From assembly GCF_014211915.1 (NCBI RefSeq), contig NZ_CP060040.1, positions 1,736,001-1,800,000 of the forward strand: a DNA stretch of 64,000 nt, read 5' to 3'. Numbering within the stretch: position 1 is the stretch's first letter; each line of letters begins with the position of its first letter. Shown here in pieces: positions 45,601 to 54,335 of the stretch. The notes beneath the pieces were generated by a model. It was not told where the DNA came from and made no database searches. It saw only the letters and a program-made list of their open reading frames with translations. The translations under genes were made by a program, and so were the position numbers. The stretch is from Burkholderia cenocepacia. GTDB taxonomy: Bacteria; Pseudomonadota; Gammaproteobacteria; Burkholderiales; Burkholderiaceae.

Positions 45601-48600
45601 CATCAAGTATTTCCACGCGAACTCGACCGGCCCCGACAGCACCGCGACGGGTACCGACGCCGTCGCCATCGGCTCCGGCGCCGTCTCCAGCGGGAACGAT
45701 GCGGTCGCGCTTGGCATCGGCTCCACCGCCAGCACGAACAATTCCGTCGCGCTCGGTGCCAACTCGAAGGCCACCACCCCGGCCGTCGGCACGAGCAGCG
45801 CAACTGTCGGCGGCGTGACGTTCGGCGGATTCGCTGGCTCTGCGCCGGTCGGCACCGTAAGCGTGGGCAGCGCCGGCAACGAACGACAAATCACCAACGT
45901 CGCCGCAGGCCAAGTCACCTCGACGAGTACCGATGCGATCAACGGCAGCCAGCTTTATTCGGTCGCCCAGCAGGTCGGTACTGCGACCAGCGCCATTTCG
46001 TCGCTGTCCACAGGCCTGAGCTCCACCAACAGCTCAGTCACCTCGCTGTCGACTTCGACTTCGACTGGCCTGTCCTCGGCTAACAGCTCAATCACTTCGC
46101 TGTCGACCTCGACCTCGACCGGCCTGTCGTCCGCCAACAGCTCGATCACCTCGCTCTCGACTTCGACTTCGACGGGCCTCTCATCGGCCAACAGCTCGAT
46201 CACGTCCTTGTCGACCTCGACCTCGACGGGCCTGTCCTCGGCTAACAGCTCGATCACTTCGTTGTCGACTTCGACCTCGACCGGCCTGTCGTCCGCTAAC
46301 AGCTCCATCACGTCGCTCTCGACCTCCACTTCGACGGGCTTGTCGTCGGCTAACAGCTCGATCACGTCGCTGTCGACCTCGACCTCGACCGGCCTGTCGT
46401 CCGCTAACAGCTCGATCACGTCGTTGTCGACCTCGACCTCGACCGGCCTCTCGTCGGCTAACAGCTCGATCACTTCGCTCTCGACCTCGACCTCGACCGG
46501 CCTGTCCTCGGCTAACAGCTCGATCACTTCGTTGTCGACCTCGACTTCGACGGGTTTGTCCTCGGCCAACAGCTCGATCACGTCGCTGTCGACCTCGACC
46601 TCGACCGGCCTGTCGTCCGCCAACAGCTCGATCACCTCGCTCTCGACTTCCACGTCGACCGGCCTGTCGTCGGCTAACAGCTCGATCACGTCGCTCTCGA
46701 CTTCGACCTCGACGGGTCTGTCGTCCGCAAACAGCTCGATCACGTCGCTGTCGACCTCGACCTCGACCGGCCTGTCGTCCGCTAACAGCTCGATCACGTC
46801 GCTCTCGACTTCGACCTCGACGGGCCTGTCTTCGGCCAACAGCTCGATCACCTCGCTGTCGACTTCGACCTCGACCGGCCTGTCGTCGGCTAACAGCTCG
46901 ATCACCTCGCTGTCGACTTCCACGTCGACCGGCTTGTCGTCGGCTAACAGCTCGATCACCTCGCTGTCGACTTCCACGTCGACCGGCTTGTCGTCGGCTA
47001 ATAGCTCGATCACCTCGCTCTCGACCTCGACTTCGACCGGCCTCTCGTCGGCCAACAGCTCGATCACGTCGCTCTCGACCTCGACTTCGACTGGCCTGTC
47101 GTCGGCCAACAGCTCAATCACGTCCTTGTCGACCTCGACTTCGACGGGCCTGTCCTCGGCTAACAGCTCCATCACTTCGCTGTCGACCTCGACCTCGACC
47201 GGCCTCTCGTCGGCTAACAGCTCGATCACGTCCCTGTCGACTTCGACTTCGACCGGCCTCTCGTCGGCTAACAGCTCGATCACTTCGCTGTCGACTTCGA
47301 CCTCGACGGGTCTGTCGTCCGCAAACAGTTCGATCACGTCGCTGTCGACTTCGACTTCGACGGGCCTCTCATCGGCCAACAGCTCAATCACGTCCTTGTC
47401 GACCTCGACTTCGACGGGCCTGTCCTCGGCTAACAGCTCCATCACGTCGCTCTCGACTTCGACCTCGACCGGCCTGTCGTCGGCTAACAGCTCGATCACC
47501 TCGCTGTCGACCTCGACTTCGACCGGCCTCTCGTCCGCCAACAGCTCGATCACCTCGCTCTCGACTTCGACCTCGACGGGTCTGTCCTCGGCTAATAGCT
47601 CGATCACTTCGCTGTCGACCTCGACCTCGACCGGCCTCTCGTCGGCTAACAGCTCGATCACGTCCCTGTCGACTTCGACTTCGACCGGCCTCTCGTCGGC
47701 TAACAGTTCGATCACTTCGCTGTCGACTTCGACCTCGACCGGCCTGTCGTCGGCCAACAGCTCGATCACGTCCTTGTCGACCTCGACCTCGACGGGTCTG
47801 TCGTCGGCTAACAGCTCGATCACGTCCCTGTCGACTTCGACTTCGACCGGCCTCTCGTCGGCTAACAGCTCGATCACTTCGTTGTCGACCTCGACTTCGA
47901 CGGGCCTGTCGTCGGCTAACAGCTCGATCACTTCGCTCTCGACCTCGACCTCGACTGGTCTCTCGTCGGCCAACAGCTCGATCACGTCCCTGTCGACTTC
48001 GACTTCGACCGGCCTCTCGTCGGCTAACAGCTCGATCACTTCGTTGTCGACCTCGACTTCGACGGGCCTGTCGTCGGCTAACAGCTCGATCACTTCGTTG
48101 TCGACCTCGACTTCGACTGGTCTCTCGTCGGCCAACAGCTCGATCACGTCCCTGTCGACCTCGACCTCGACGGGCTTGTCGTCGGCTAACAGTTCGATCA
48201 CCTCGCTGTCGACATCGACTTCGACGGGTCTGTCCTCGGCTAACAGCTCGATCGATTCGCTGTCCACGTCGACCTCGACGGGTCTGTCTTCGGCTAATAG
48301 CTCGATCACTTCGCTGTCGACCTCGACCTCGACCGGCCTCTCGTCGGCCAACAGCTCGATCACGTCCCTGTCGACTTCGACTTCGACCGGCCTGTCGTCG
48401 GCTAACAGCTCGATCACTTCGCTGTCGACCTCGACCTCGACGGGTCTGTCCTCGGCTAACAGCTCGATCGATTCGCTGTCCACGTCGACCTCGACGGGTC
48501 TGTCTTCGGCTAATAGCTCGATCACTTCGCTGTCGACCTCGACCTCGACCGGCCTGTCGTCGGCTAACAGCTCGATCACGTCGCTCTCGACCTCGACCTC

Positions 48601-50818
48601 GACGGGTCTGTCCTCGGCTAACAGCTCGATCACGTCCCTGTCGACTTCGACTTCGACCGGCCTCTCGTCGGCTAACAGCTCGATCACTTCGTTGTCGACC
48701 TCGACTTCGACGGGCCTGTCGTCGGCTAACAGCTCGATCACTTCGCTCTCGACCTCGACCTCGACTGGTCTCTCGTCGGCCAACAGCTCGATCACGTCCC
48801 TGTCGACCTCCACCTCGACCGGTTTGTCGTCGGCCACCAGCTCCATCGGTTCGCTGTCCACCGGCCTGAGTTCGACCAACAGCTCGGTTACCTCGCTGTC
48901 CACGTCGGCTTCGACGGGCCTCTCGTCCGCGAACAGCTCGATCAGCTCCCTGTCGACCTCGACCTCGACGGGCCTGTCGTCGGCCACCAGCTCGATCACG
49001 TCCCTGTCGACTTCGACCTCGACCGGCATCAGCTCGCTGTCCACCGGCTTGAGCAGCACGGACAGCACGATCCTGTCGCTGTCCACCTCGACCTCGACCG
49101 GCATCGGCTCGCTGTCCACCGGCCTGAGCAGCACGAACAGCTCGGTGTCGTCACTCTCGACGTCCACCTCGACCGCGATCAACGCCGCGAAGACGCACTA
49201 CTACAGCGTCAACGACAACGGCGTGCAGCAAGCCAACTACGCGAACGACGGCGCCACGGGCACCAACGCCCTCGCCGCCGGCGTGAACGCCAGCGCGGCG
49301 GGCGCGAGCAGCGTGGCAGTCGGCGACGGCTCGAACGCGCAGACGGCAGGCGCAGTCGCGATCGGCCAGAACGCGTCGGCAACGGGCGGCAAGGCGGTAT
49401 CGATCGGCTCCGGCAACACGGCGTCGGGCGACGGCGCGGTCGCGATCGGCGATCCGAACGTGGCGACGGGTACCGGCGCCGTGGCGATGGGTGCGAACAA
49501 CACGGCGACCGGCGACGGCGCGGTGTCCCTCGGCAACCAGAACACGGCAACCGGCGCCAGCGCGCTGGCCCTCGGCAGCTCGAACCAGGCCACCGCGGAC
49601 AACACGATCGCGCTGGGCAGCCAGGCCACGGCCAGCGCCACCGGCGCACAGGCCTACGGCTCGGCCGCCAAGGCCACGGCCGCGGACGCGCTCGCCTTCG
49701 GCACGAACGCGCAAGCGAACGTCGCGAACTCGATCGCACTCGGCGCGAACTCGGTCACGGCTGCTGCGGTCGGCACCTCGAGCGCCACGATCGGCGGCGT
49801 CACGTACCCGTTCGCGGGCGGCTCGCCGGTCGGCGTGGTGAGCGTCGGTGCACCGGGCCAGGAACGCCAGATCACGAACGTCGCCGCGGGCCGGATCTCG
49901 GCCACGAGCACGGACGCGATCAACGGCAGCCAGCTGAACGCGACGAACAACGCGATCAACACGCTGTCGACGTCCACCGCGTCGAACGTCGCATCGCTGT
50001 CGACCGGCATCAACTCGCTGTCGACCGGCCTGAGCACGACGAACAGCAACGTGGCGTCGCTGTCGACGTCGACCTCGACTGCGATCAACTCGTTGTCGAC
50101 GGGCCTCAGCACGACGAACAGCAACGTCAACTCGCTGTCGACGTCGACGTCGACCGGCATCGGTTCGCTGTCCACCGGCCTGAGCACGACGAACAGCAAC
50201 GTGGCGTCGCTGTCGACCGGCGTGACGAACATCAACAACCAGTTGAACCAGCTGTCGACGACGCTCAACAACAACACGACGCGTGCGGCGAACAACAACG
50301 GCGTCGCCGCCGACCTGAACGGCAAGGGCAACGACCTTCCGGTGGTCACGGCCGGCTCGAACTCGGTGGCGATCGGCGCGGGTTCGAACGACGGCGGCCG
50401 CTCGAACGTGGTGTCGGTCGGCAGCGACACGCAGCAGCGCCAGATCACGAACGTCGCGCCGGGTACGCAAGGCACCGACGCGGTGAACGTGAACCAGCTG
50501 ACGCAGGTGCAGACGACGCTGTCGACGGCACTGTCGGGCCAGCAGGCGCAGATCAACTCGCTGGGCTCGCAACTGCAGCAGACCGACCAGATGGCGAAGC
50601 AGGGTATCGCGGCCGTCGGCGCGATGGCGTCGATCCCGCAGCTCGATCGCGACGCCAACTTCGGGATGGGCGTGGGCACGTCGACCTTCCTCGGCCAGAA
50701 GGCGATGGCGGTCAACATGCAGGCGCGTATCACGGAGAACCTGAAGGCGTCGATCAACGGCGGTTTCAGCGGCGGTCAGAAGGTGATCGGCGCCGGCATG
50801 CTGTATCAGTGGAAGTAA
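42662..50818 (+). CDS. Giant trimeric autotransporter adhesin (YadA-like, type Vc secretion)
   Basis: Protein of 2718 aa exported to the outer membrane as a trimer. Extended signal peptide (NRTYRSIWNEALGAWVAASE, then a hydrophobic core ending LAEA, about residue 52). The first YadA-like head follows (residues about 95-620, many repeats like VAIGSNAT and ALGFGSTA). Stalk 1 is at 651-912, a second head at about 950-1110, stalk 2 at 1128-2063 (52 copies of an 18-residue repeat), and a third head at about 2190-2400. Four neck motifs appear (DAINGSQL three times, DAVNVNQL once). The C-terminal beta-barrel anchor (FGMGVGTSTFLGQKAMAVNM ... GAGMLYQWK) is intact. Likely mediates adhesion and autoaggregation. 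Confidence 0.96.
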   Translation: MNRTYRSIWNEALGAWVAASEIDSARGKPNKSAVVVAAVAALAISLPGLAEANTLNTQQTCFTGSNGAVGRINPGGTQNQAGDGSGTYSVVAGCNSNGNGWTGVTVYGSFAQATGNGAVATGMQSSAGLWGVAAGLETTASGAGATALGFGSTANALNSVAIGGAGGNGTTPLSQANSTIASGAGAVAIGSNATKGAQSAASDGIAIGGQSSVASTATSGIAVGRGATVNGAYGIAQGDGAVAGVAGNTSITNNVAVGAAASSTGANAIALGGSAKASGANSMATGFNASATGATSYAGGFGAVASNTDATAIGNQATASGAQDTAIGVTAIATGGNGVALGNKAAATAGNATAVGASASASAGQASAFGLGANASGTNATALGIGTVASNFATLAAGNQSTAAGSAAVALGSTSTAGANSSVAIGDTSSVSSTAGLGSTAIGYRSTVKSGVGAVAIGSQQTASGNGAVAIGDPNIANGTGAVTLGANNIAAGNAAGTTAANGAVAIGNSNSAIGQGSVALGNSSTTTAAGGIAIGDTAVSGATNALAFGAGANANVTGSVALGSGATTTGTANTATGGTGAVSSTTIGSQTFGTYAGANSAAGVVSVGAAGSERRIQNVAAGLISATSTDAINGSQLYAVASTTTSNIVSLSTSTSTGLSSANSSVASLSTSTSTGLSSANSSITSLSTSTSTGINSLSTGLSSANSSVTSLSTSSSTGLSSANSSITSLSTSTSTGINSLSTGLSSANSSVASLSTSTSTGLSSANSSITSLSTSTSTGINSLSTGLSSANSSVASLSTSTSTGLSSANSSITSLSTSTSTGINSLSTGLSSANSSVASLSTSTSTGLSSANSSITSLSTSTSTGINSLSTGLSSANSSVTSLSTSTSTGLSSANSSITSLSTSTSTGINSLSTGISTVSTKTDNLGSSTASALGGGSTYDPTTGKVSAPSYTTYNANGTTSTANSVGSAINNINSQGIKYFHANSTGPDSTATGTDAVAIGSGAVSSGNDAVALGIGSTASTNNSVALGANSKATTPAVGTSSATVGGVTFGGFAGSAPVGTVSVGSAGNERQITNVAAGQVTSTSTDAINGSQLYSVAQQVGTATSAISSLSTGLSSTNSSVTSLSTSTSTGLSSANSSITSLSTSTSTGLSSANSSITSLSTSTSTGLSSANSSITSLSTSTSTGLSSANSSITSLSTSTSTGLSSANSSITSLSTSTSTGLSSANSSITSLSTSTSTGLSSANSSITSLSTSTSTGLSSANSSITSLSTSTSTGLSSANSSITSLSTSTSTGLSSANSSITSLSTSTSTGLSSANSSITSLSTSTSTGLSSANSSITSLSTSTSTGLSSANSSITSLSTSTSTGLSSANSSITSLSTSTSTGLSSANSSITSLSTSTSTGLSSANSSITSLSTSTSTGLSSANSSITSLSTSTSTGLSSANSSITSLSTSTSTGLSSANSSITSLSTSTSTGLSSANSSITSLSTSTSTGLSSANSSITSLSTSTSTGLSSANSSITSLSTSTSTGLSSANSSITSLSTSTSTGLSSANSSITSLSTSTSTGLSSANSSITSLSTSTSTGLSSANSSITSLSTSTSTGLSSANSSITSLSTSTSTGLSSANSSITSLSTSTSTGLSSANSSITSLSTSTSTGLSSANSSITSLSTSTSTGLSSANSSITSLSTSTSTGLSSANSSITSLSTSTSTGLSSANSSITSLSTSTSTGLSSANSSITSLSTSTSTGLSSANSSITSLSTSTSTGLSSANSSITSLSTSTSTGLSSANSSITSLSTSTSTGLSSANSSITSLSTSTSTGLSSANSSITSLSTSTSTGLSSANSSITSLSTSTSTGLSSANSSIDSLSTSTSTGLSSANSSITSLSTSTSTGLSSANSSITSLSTSTSTGLSSANSSITSLSTSTSTGLSSANSSIDSLSTSTSTGLSSANSSITSLSTSTSTGLSSANSSITSLSTSTSTGLSSANSSITSLSTSTSTGLSSANSSITSLSTSTSTGLSSANSSITSLSTSTSTGLSSANSSITSLSTSTSTGLSSATSSIGSLSTGLSSTNSSVTSLSTSASTGLSSANSSISSLSTSTSTGLSSATSSITSLSTSTSTGISSLSTGLSSTDSTILSLSTSTSTGIGSLSTGLSSTNSSVSSLSTSTSTAINAAKTHYYSVNDNGVQQANYANDGATGTNALAAGVNASAAGASSVAVGDGSNAQTAGAVAIGQNASATGGKAVSIGSGNTASGDGAVAIGDPNVATGTGAVAMGANNTATGDGAVSLGNQNTATGASALALGSSNQATADNTIALGSQATASATGAQAYGSAAKATAADALAFGTNAQANVANSIALGANSVTAAAVGTSSATIGGVTYPFAGGSPVGVVSVGAPGQERQITNVAAGRISATSTDAINGSQLNATNNAINTLSTSTASNVASLSTGINSLSTGLSTTNSNVASLSTSTSTAINSLSTGLSTTNSNVNSLSTSTSTGIGSLSTGLSTTNSNVASLSTGVTNINNQLNQLSTTLNNNTTRAANNNGVAADLNGKGNDLPVVTAGSNSVAIGAGSNDGGRSNVVSVGSDTQQRQITNVAPGTQGTDAVNVNQLTQVQTTLSTALSGQQAQINSLGSQLQQTDQMAKQGIAAVGAMASIPQLDRDANFGMGVGTSTFLGQKAMAVNMQARITENLKASINGGFSGGQKVIGAGMLYQWK
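44666..45397 (+). repeat. 129-bp (43-residue) tandem repeat in adhesin stalk 1
   Basis: Five full 129-bp units plus an 87-bp partial unit. Each unit encodes an 18-residue block (SLSTSTSTGLSSANSSIT), an 11-residue block (SLSTSTSTGIN) and a 14-residue block (SLSTGLSSANSSVA). The units are nearly identical in protein and differ mainly at third codon positions. Confidence 0.93.
46043..48850 (+). repeat. 52 tandem copies of a 54-bp (18-residue) repeat in adhesin stalk 2
   Basis: 2808 bp, exactly 52 x 54. The consensus unit is SLSTSTSTGLSSANSSIT, with Asp replacing the last Thr in two units and an Ala-Thr variant (SSATSSIG) in the last. Twelve of 18 residues are Ser or Thr and none is charged in the consensus. 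Synonymous codons (TCG/TCC, ACC/ACT/ACG, GCT/GCC, AAC constant) vary freely from copy to copy. Copy number is a likely source of strain variation. Confidence 0.95.
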
Positions 50819-50836
50819 CGCGTCGCGCCGCCCGGC

Positions 50837-50858
50837 CGTCCGGCTCGCCAGCCGGACG
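50837..50858 (+). terminator. Hairpin between adhesin and OmpA-like gene
   Basis: CGTCCGGCT-CGCC-AGCCGGACG, a 9-bp perfect stem 18 bp after the adhesin stop. There is no T run. The following lipoprotein gene is only 80 bp further on, so read-through is likely. Confidence 0.5.
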
Positions 50859-50939
50859 ACCCGCGGCTCCGACGGCAGGACGAGCCCGCTGCGCACCGCG
50901 CGGCGGGCCTCGGTCAACCCAAGCTTTAAGGACGTCACC

Positions 50940-51605
50940 GTGAACAAACTCGCTCTTGCGCTCGCGCTTTCCGCAACGGCCCTCGCCGCGTGCTCGACCG
51001 CATCCGGCCCGACCTTCAGCGCCTCCGAACTGCAGCCGCGCGACGGCGTGCGCACCTTCCAGGTGGACTGCCACGGCCTGCTGTCGGGCCCGCAGACCTG
51101 CATGAAGGCCGCCCGCAAGATCTGCGGCGACGAGCCCGTGCGCGCCGTCGACTCGGCCCGCGCGCTGCGCGACAAATCCGATCCGGCCACGCTGGTGTTC
51201 CAGTGCGGCGCCGCACCAGCCGAAGCGGCTTCGGCCGCCACACCCGCACCCGCCGCCGTGATCGAACGCGTGAACCTGTCCGGCGACGCGCTGTTCGCCA
51301 CCGACCACGCGACGCTCGCGCCGACCGCGCGCGAATCGCTGGACCGGCTGCTGAGCGAGCGCGCCGACCGCACGTACTCGCAAGTGACGGTCACCGGCTT
51401 CACCGATTCGGTGGGCAGCGACGACTACAACCTCGCGCTGTCGAAGCGCCGCGCCGAAGCGGTCGCCGCCTATCTGAAGGCGCACGGGCTGAAGACCGAC
51501 TCGATGACGGTCTCGGGCCGCGGCAAGGCCGATCCGGTCGCATCCAACGCGACGCCGGAAGGCCGCGCCAGCAACCGCCGCGTCGAAATCCGGCTGCAGC
51601 ACTGA
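50940..51605 (+). CDS. OmpA-family peptidoglycan-binding lipoprotein
   Basis: Protein of 221 aa. Lipoprotein signal peptide with lipobox LAAC (Cys at about 18), then a variable region with cysteines (VDCHGLLSGPQTCMKAARKI, CGDEP). The C-terminal OmpA domain has VNLSGDALFATDHATL, VTGFTDSVGSDDYNLALSKR, RAEAVAAYL and ASNRRVEI. The Asp and Arg that bind diaminopimelate are present. Start is GTG 50940 with AAGGA upstream. In Burkholderia such genes often follow trimeric autotransporters; it may anchor or assist the adhesin. Confidence 0.9.
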   Translation: MNKLALALALSATALAACSTASGPTFSASELQPRDGVRTFQVDCHGLLSGPQTCMKAARKICGDEPVRAVDSARALRDKSDPATLVFQCGAAPAEAASAATPAPAAVIERVNLSGDALFATDHATLAPTARESLDRLLSERADRTYSQVTVTGFTDSVGSDDYNLALSKRRAEAVAAYLKAHGLKTDSMTVSGRGKADPVASNATPEGRASNRRVEIRLQH

Positions 51606-51995
51606 GGCGCCGGCGGCCGCCCATGCGGCCGCGCGATCCGGCAGGCCAGCCGCGCCACGCCGGCACGCCGCGGGACGACCGGGCGCCGCAACGCCTGCGC
51701 CCGCTTCCGTTGGCCGGCGGCTATGTCAAAGTTCGTCACGTCCTGCCAAAACCGGCGGTTTCCATGCCACAATCGCCGCAAATAGTCGCCGGGGCAGCCC
51801 GCCCGATGCGCGCCGTCCCAGGCGTGCCCGGCGACACGCCGGAATCCGGCTGCCGCCCTCGCGAATCCCGTCGCCCGGTTCGCGCGCCGCGGTGCCACCG
51901 GCGCGAATCCAACCATGACGATCCACGGCGCGCCGCTGCCGGCCAGACGCTCGACGCGAGGCCCGGACGCACGACGCCGCAGAGGAAACCAACCG
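51606..51995 (+). other. Gap between OmpA-like gene and the DUF2827 cluster
   Basis: 390 bp of GC-rich sequence with no supported gene. The segment 51722-51792 is slightly AT-richer (GTCAAAGTTCGTCACG, then an AACCGGCGGTTT inverted repeat) and is the likely promoter zone of the downstream cluster. Confidence 0.4.
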
Positions 51996-53140
51996 GTGAC
52001 GGACATCAATGAAGCCGCCGCGGGCGGCACTCGCAAGCAACGGCCGGCGGTCGGCATCTCGCTGTTTGCGCGCGACGGCCAGGCGATCTGGGAAAACGGC
52101 ATTCACCAGAACATCGCGTTCCTCGCGATGATGCTCAAGCGCTCGGATCGCGTCGGTCCCGTCTATTTCCTGAACGGCGGCGACGCCAACGCACTGCCGG
52201 CCGGCCTCGAGCTCGACGGCCTCGACATCCCGCTCGTGAAACCCGCCGACGTCACGCACGAACTCGACGTCGTGATCGAAATGGGCGCGCAGTTGCCGGT
52301 CGAATGGCTCCGGCACATGAAGGCGCTCGGCAAGAAGATCGCCGCGTTCTTCTGCGGGCACGTGTATGCCGGCCTGTGCGAAACGCCGATCTTCGGGAAA
52401 CCGTCGGGGCACGTGTTCAACGGCGCACCGTTCGACGAAGTATGGCTGCTGCCGCAATACGACAAGACCGCCGCGCCGATGCTCAGGACGATCCTGCGCG
52501 CGCCCGTCCACCTGATGCCGCACATCTGGTCGCCGTACTTCCTCGAGCGCCGCGTGGCCACGCTCGCCGACGAAGGCGCGACGTTCGGCTATCAGCCCGG
52601 CCAGCGGCCGTGGAAGCTCGCGATGCTCGAGCCGAACATCTCGGTCGCGAAGTCCTGCCACTACCCGATGCTCGCGTGCGACGCGTTCTACCGCGCGCGG
52701 CCTGATGCGGTGCAACACATGTTCGTCGTCAACTCGATGCACATGAAGGAACATCCGACCTTCGTGCACTTCGCGAACAGCCTCGATCTCGTGCGCCAGC
52801 ACAAGGCGACGTTCGAGCCGCGACTCGACCTGCCGGGCTTCATGGCGCGTCACGCGGATGCGGTCGTGTCGCACCACTGGGAAAACGGGCAGAACTATCT
52901 GTATTACGACGTGCTGTACGGCGGCTATCCGCTGATCCACAACTCGACGCTGATCGGCGACGCCGGCTATTACTACCCGGACTTCGACTCGGCTGCCGGC
53001 GGCCGCGCGCTGCTCGAAGCGTGGCTGCATCACGACGAACGCCTCGACGACTACCGCGCGAAGGCGGGCCGGCTGCTGCAGTCGGTCTCGATCGACAACC
53101 CGCGAACCTCGACGCGTTCGTCTCGCGTCTGGTCGCCTGA
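51996..53140 (+). CDS. DUF2827 protein 1 (glycosyltransferase-like), frameshifted near its 3' end
   Basis: About 380 residues. Family blocks seen in all four copies of the window: GQAIWENGIHQNIAFLAMML, DVVIEMGAQL, LMPHIWSPYFLE, AMLEPNISVAKSCHYPML, KEHPTFVHFANSLDLV, SHHWENGQNYLYYD and YPLIHNSTLIGDAGYYYPDF. The C-terminal region resembles the nucleotide-sugar end of GT-B enzymes (inference). Near 53102 one base seems missing: after SVSIDNP the expected tail NLDAFVSRLVA with a stop at 53138-53140 is in another frame, while the actual frame runs on to 53405 over the next gene. Start is GTG 51996 behind AGAGGA. Confidence 0.8.
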
Positions 53141-53154
53141 ACCGGAGCATACGC

Positions 53155-54309
53155 ATGTCGGACTCCAATGCCCGTCAAGCGCCCGGCGAGGGCAAGCGTC
53201 TCGTCGTCGGCGTGTCGCTGTTCGTGCGCGGCGCCGGCCAGTCGCTGTGGGAAAACGGCATTTTCCAGAACTGCCTGCTGCTGATCCTGCTGCTGCGTCA
53301 GTCGCCGCTCGTCGCGGATGCCGTGATGGTGAACGGCGGCGAACAGGTCGCCGATCCGCAGATGATGCTCGGCGAGTGGAACGTGCCATTGCTGTCGATG
53401 GATGAGGCGCTCGAGCGCTGCGACGTGCTGATCGAGATGAGCGCACAGTTCGGCGCGGACTACCTGCGCGCGTTCCGCGAGCGCGGCGGCAAGGTCGTCA
53501 CGATGCGGGTCGGCAACGACTACGTGATCGACATCGAACGCGCGATGTTCGACAAGCCGTCGGGTTTCCTGTTCTCCGGAGCGCCATACGACGCGGTGTG
53601 GACGATTCCCGAGTTCGAGCGCTCGTGCCTGCACTACTACCAGACGGGCCTGCGCGCGCCGGTCACGATCGTCCCGCACATCTGGCATCCGATGCTGTTC
53701 GACAAGGCGCGCGCGACGCTCGGCGCCGGTTTGTCGTTCGGCTATCAGCCGGGCAAGCCGCGCTGGCGCGTGACGATGTTCGAGCCGAACATCTGCATGG
53801 TGAAGACGAGCATCATTCCGATGCTCGTGACCGAGGAAGCGTATCGCGCGAAGCCGGCGTTCCTCGAGTTCGTGCGCGTGTGCAACACGATTCACCTGAA
53901 GGAACATCCGACGTTCGTGCACTTCGCGAAGAGCCTCGACATCGTGAACCACGGGATCACGACGTTCGAGAGCCGCTATGCGGTGTACGAGTTCATGGCC
54001 GCGTACGGCGATGCGGTGGTGTCGCACACGTGGGAGAACGCGCAGAACTACCTGTATTACGAGCTGCTGTACGGCGACTATCCGCTGATCCACAACTCGC
54101 CGTTCCTCGGCAAGGCCGGGTATTTCTATCCGGATTTCGACTGTCAGGCCGGCGGCCGCGCGCTGCTGCAGGCGTTCGCCGAGCACGACGCGAATCTCGA
54201 CGCCTACCGCGAGCAGTCGAAGCACGTGCTCGACTCGGTCAGCATCTACAACCCCGAGAACGTCGCGGCCTATACGGATGCGATCGCCACCCTCTATCGC
54301 GACGCGTGA
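53155..54309 (+). CDS. DUF2827 protein 2 (glycosyltransferase-like)
   Basis: Protein of 384 aa, clearly homologous to the preceding copy along its full length: GQSLWENGIFQNCLLLILLL, DVLIEMSAQFGADYL, TIVPHIWHPMLFDKARATLG, TMFEPNICMVKTSIIPMLVT, HLKEHPTFVHFAKSLDIVNH, SHTWENAQNYLYYELLYGDY, and tail SVSIYNPENVAAYTDAIATL. No signal peptide or membrane segment, so cytoplasmic. GGAG precedes ATG 53155. The tail shows what copy 1 should look like without its frameshift. Function not demonstrated. Confidence 0.88.
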   Translation: MSDSNARQAPGEGKRLVVGVSLFVRGAGQSLWENGIFQNCLLLILLLRQSPLVADAVMVNGGEQVADPQMMLGEWNVPLLSMDEALERCDVLIEMSAQFGADYLRAFRERGGKVVTMRVGNDYVIDIERAMFDKPSGFLFSGAPYDAVWTIPEFERSCLHYYQTGLRAPVTIVPHIWHPMLFDKARATLGAGLSFGYQPGKPRWRVTMFEPNICMVKTSIIPMLVTEEAYRAKPAFLEFVRVCNTIHLKEHPTFVHFAKSLDIVNHGITTFESRYAVYEFMAAYGDAVVSHTWENAQNYLYYELLYGDYPLIHNSPFLGKAGYFYPDFDCQAGGRALLQAFAEHDANLDAYREQSKHVLDSVSIYNPENVAAYTDAIATLYRDA

Positions 54310-54335
54310 CGCGCCGCCCTTTCCGGACCCCGACC

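Noticed and set aside
44612..48850. CRISPR-like array suggested by the regular repeats
   Set aside because: Repeats are contiguous codons without unique spacers and are in frame within a large adhesin.
45955..49182. A 1075-codon open frame antisense to the adhesin stalk, itself an 18-residue acidic repeat
   Set aside because: It is the mirror of the 54-bp repeat. Because the repeat uses few codons, one non-stop antisense codon set repeats for 3 kb. There is no ribosome site, and the adhesin frame has the signal peptide, heads and anchor.
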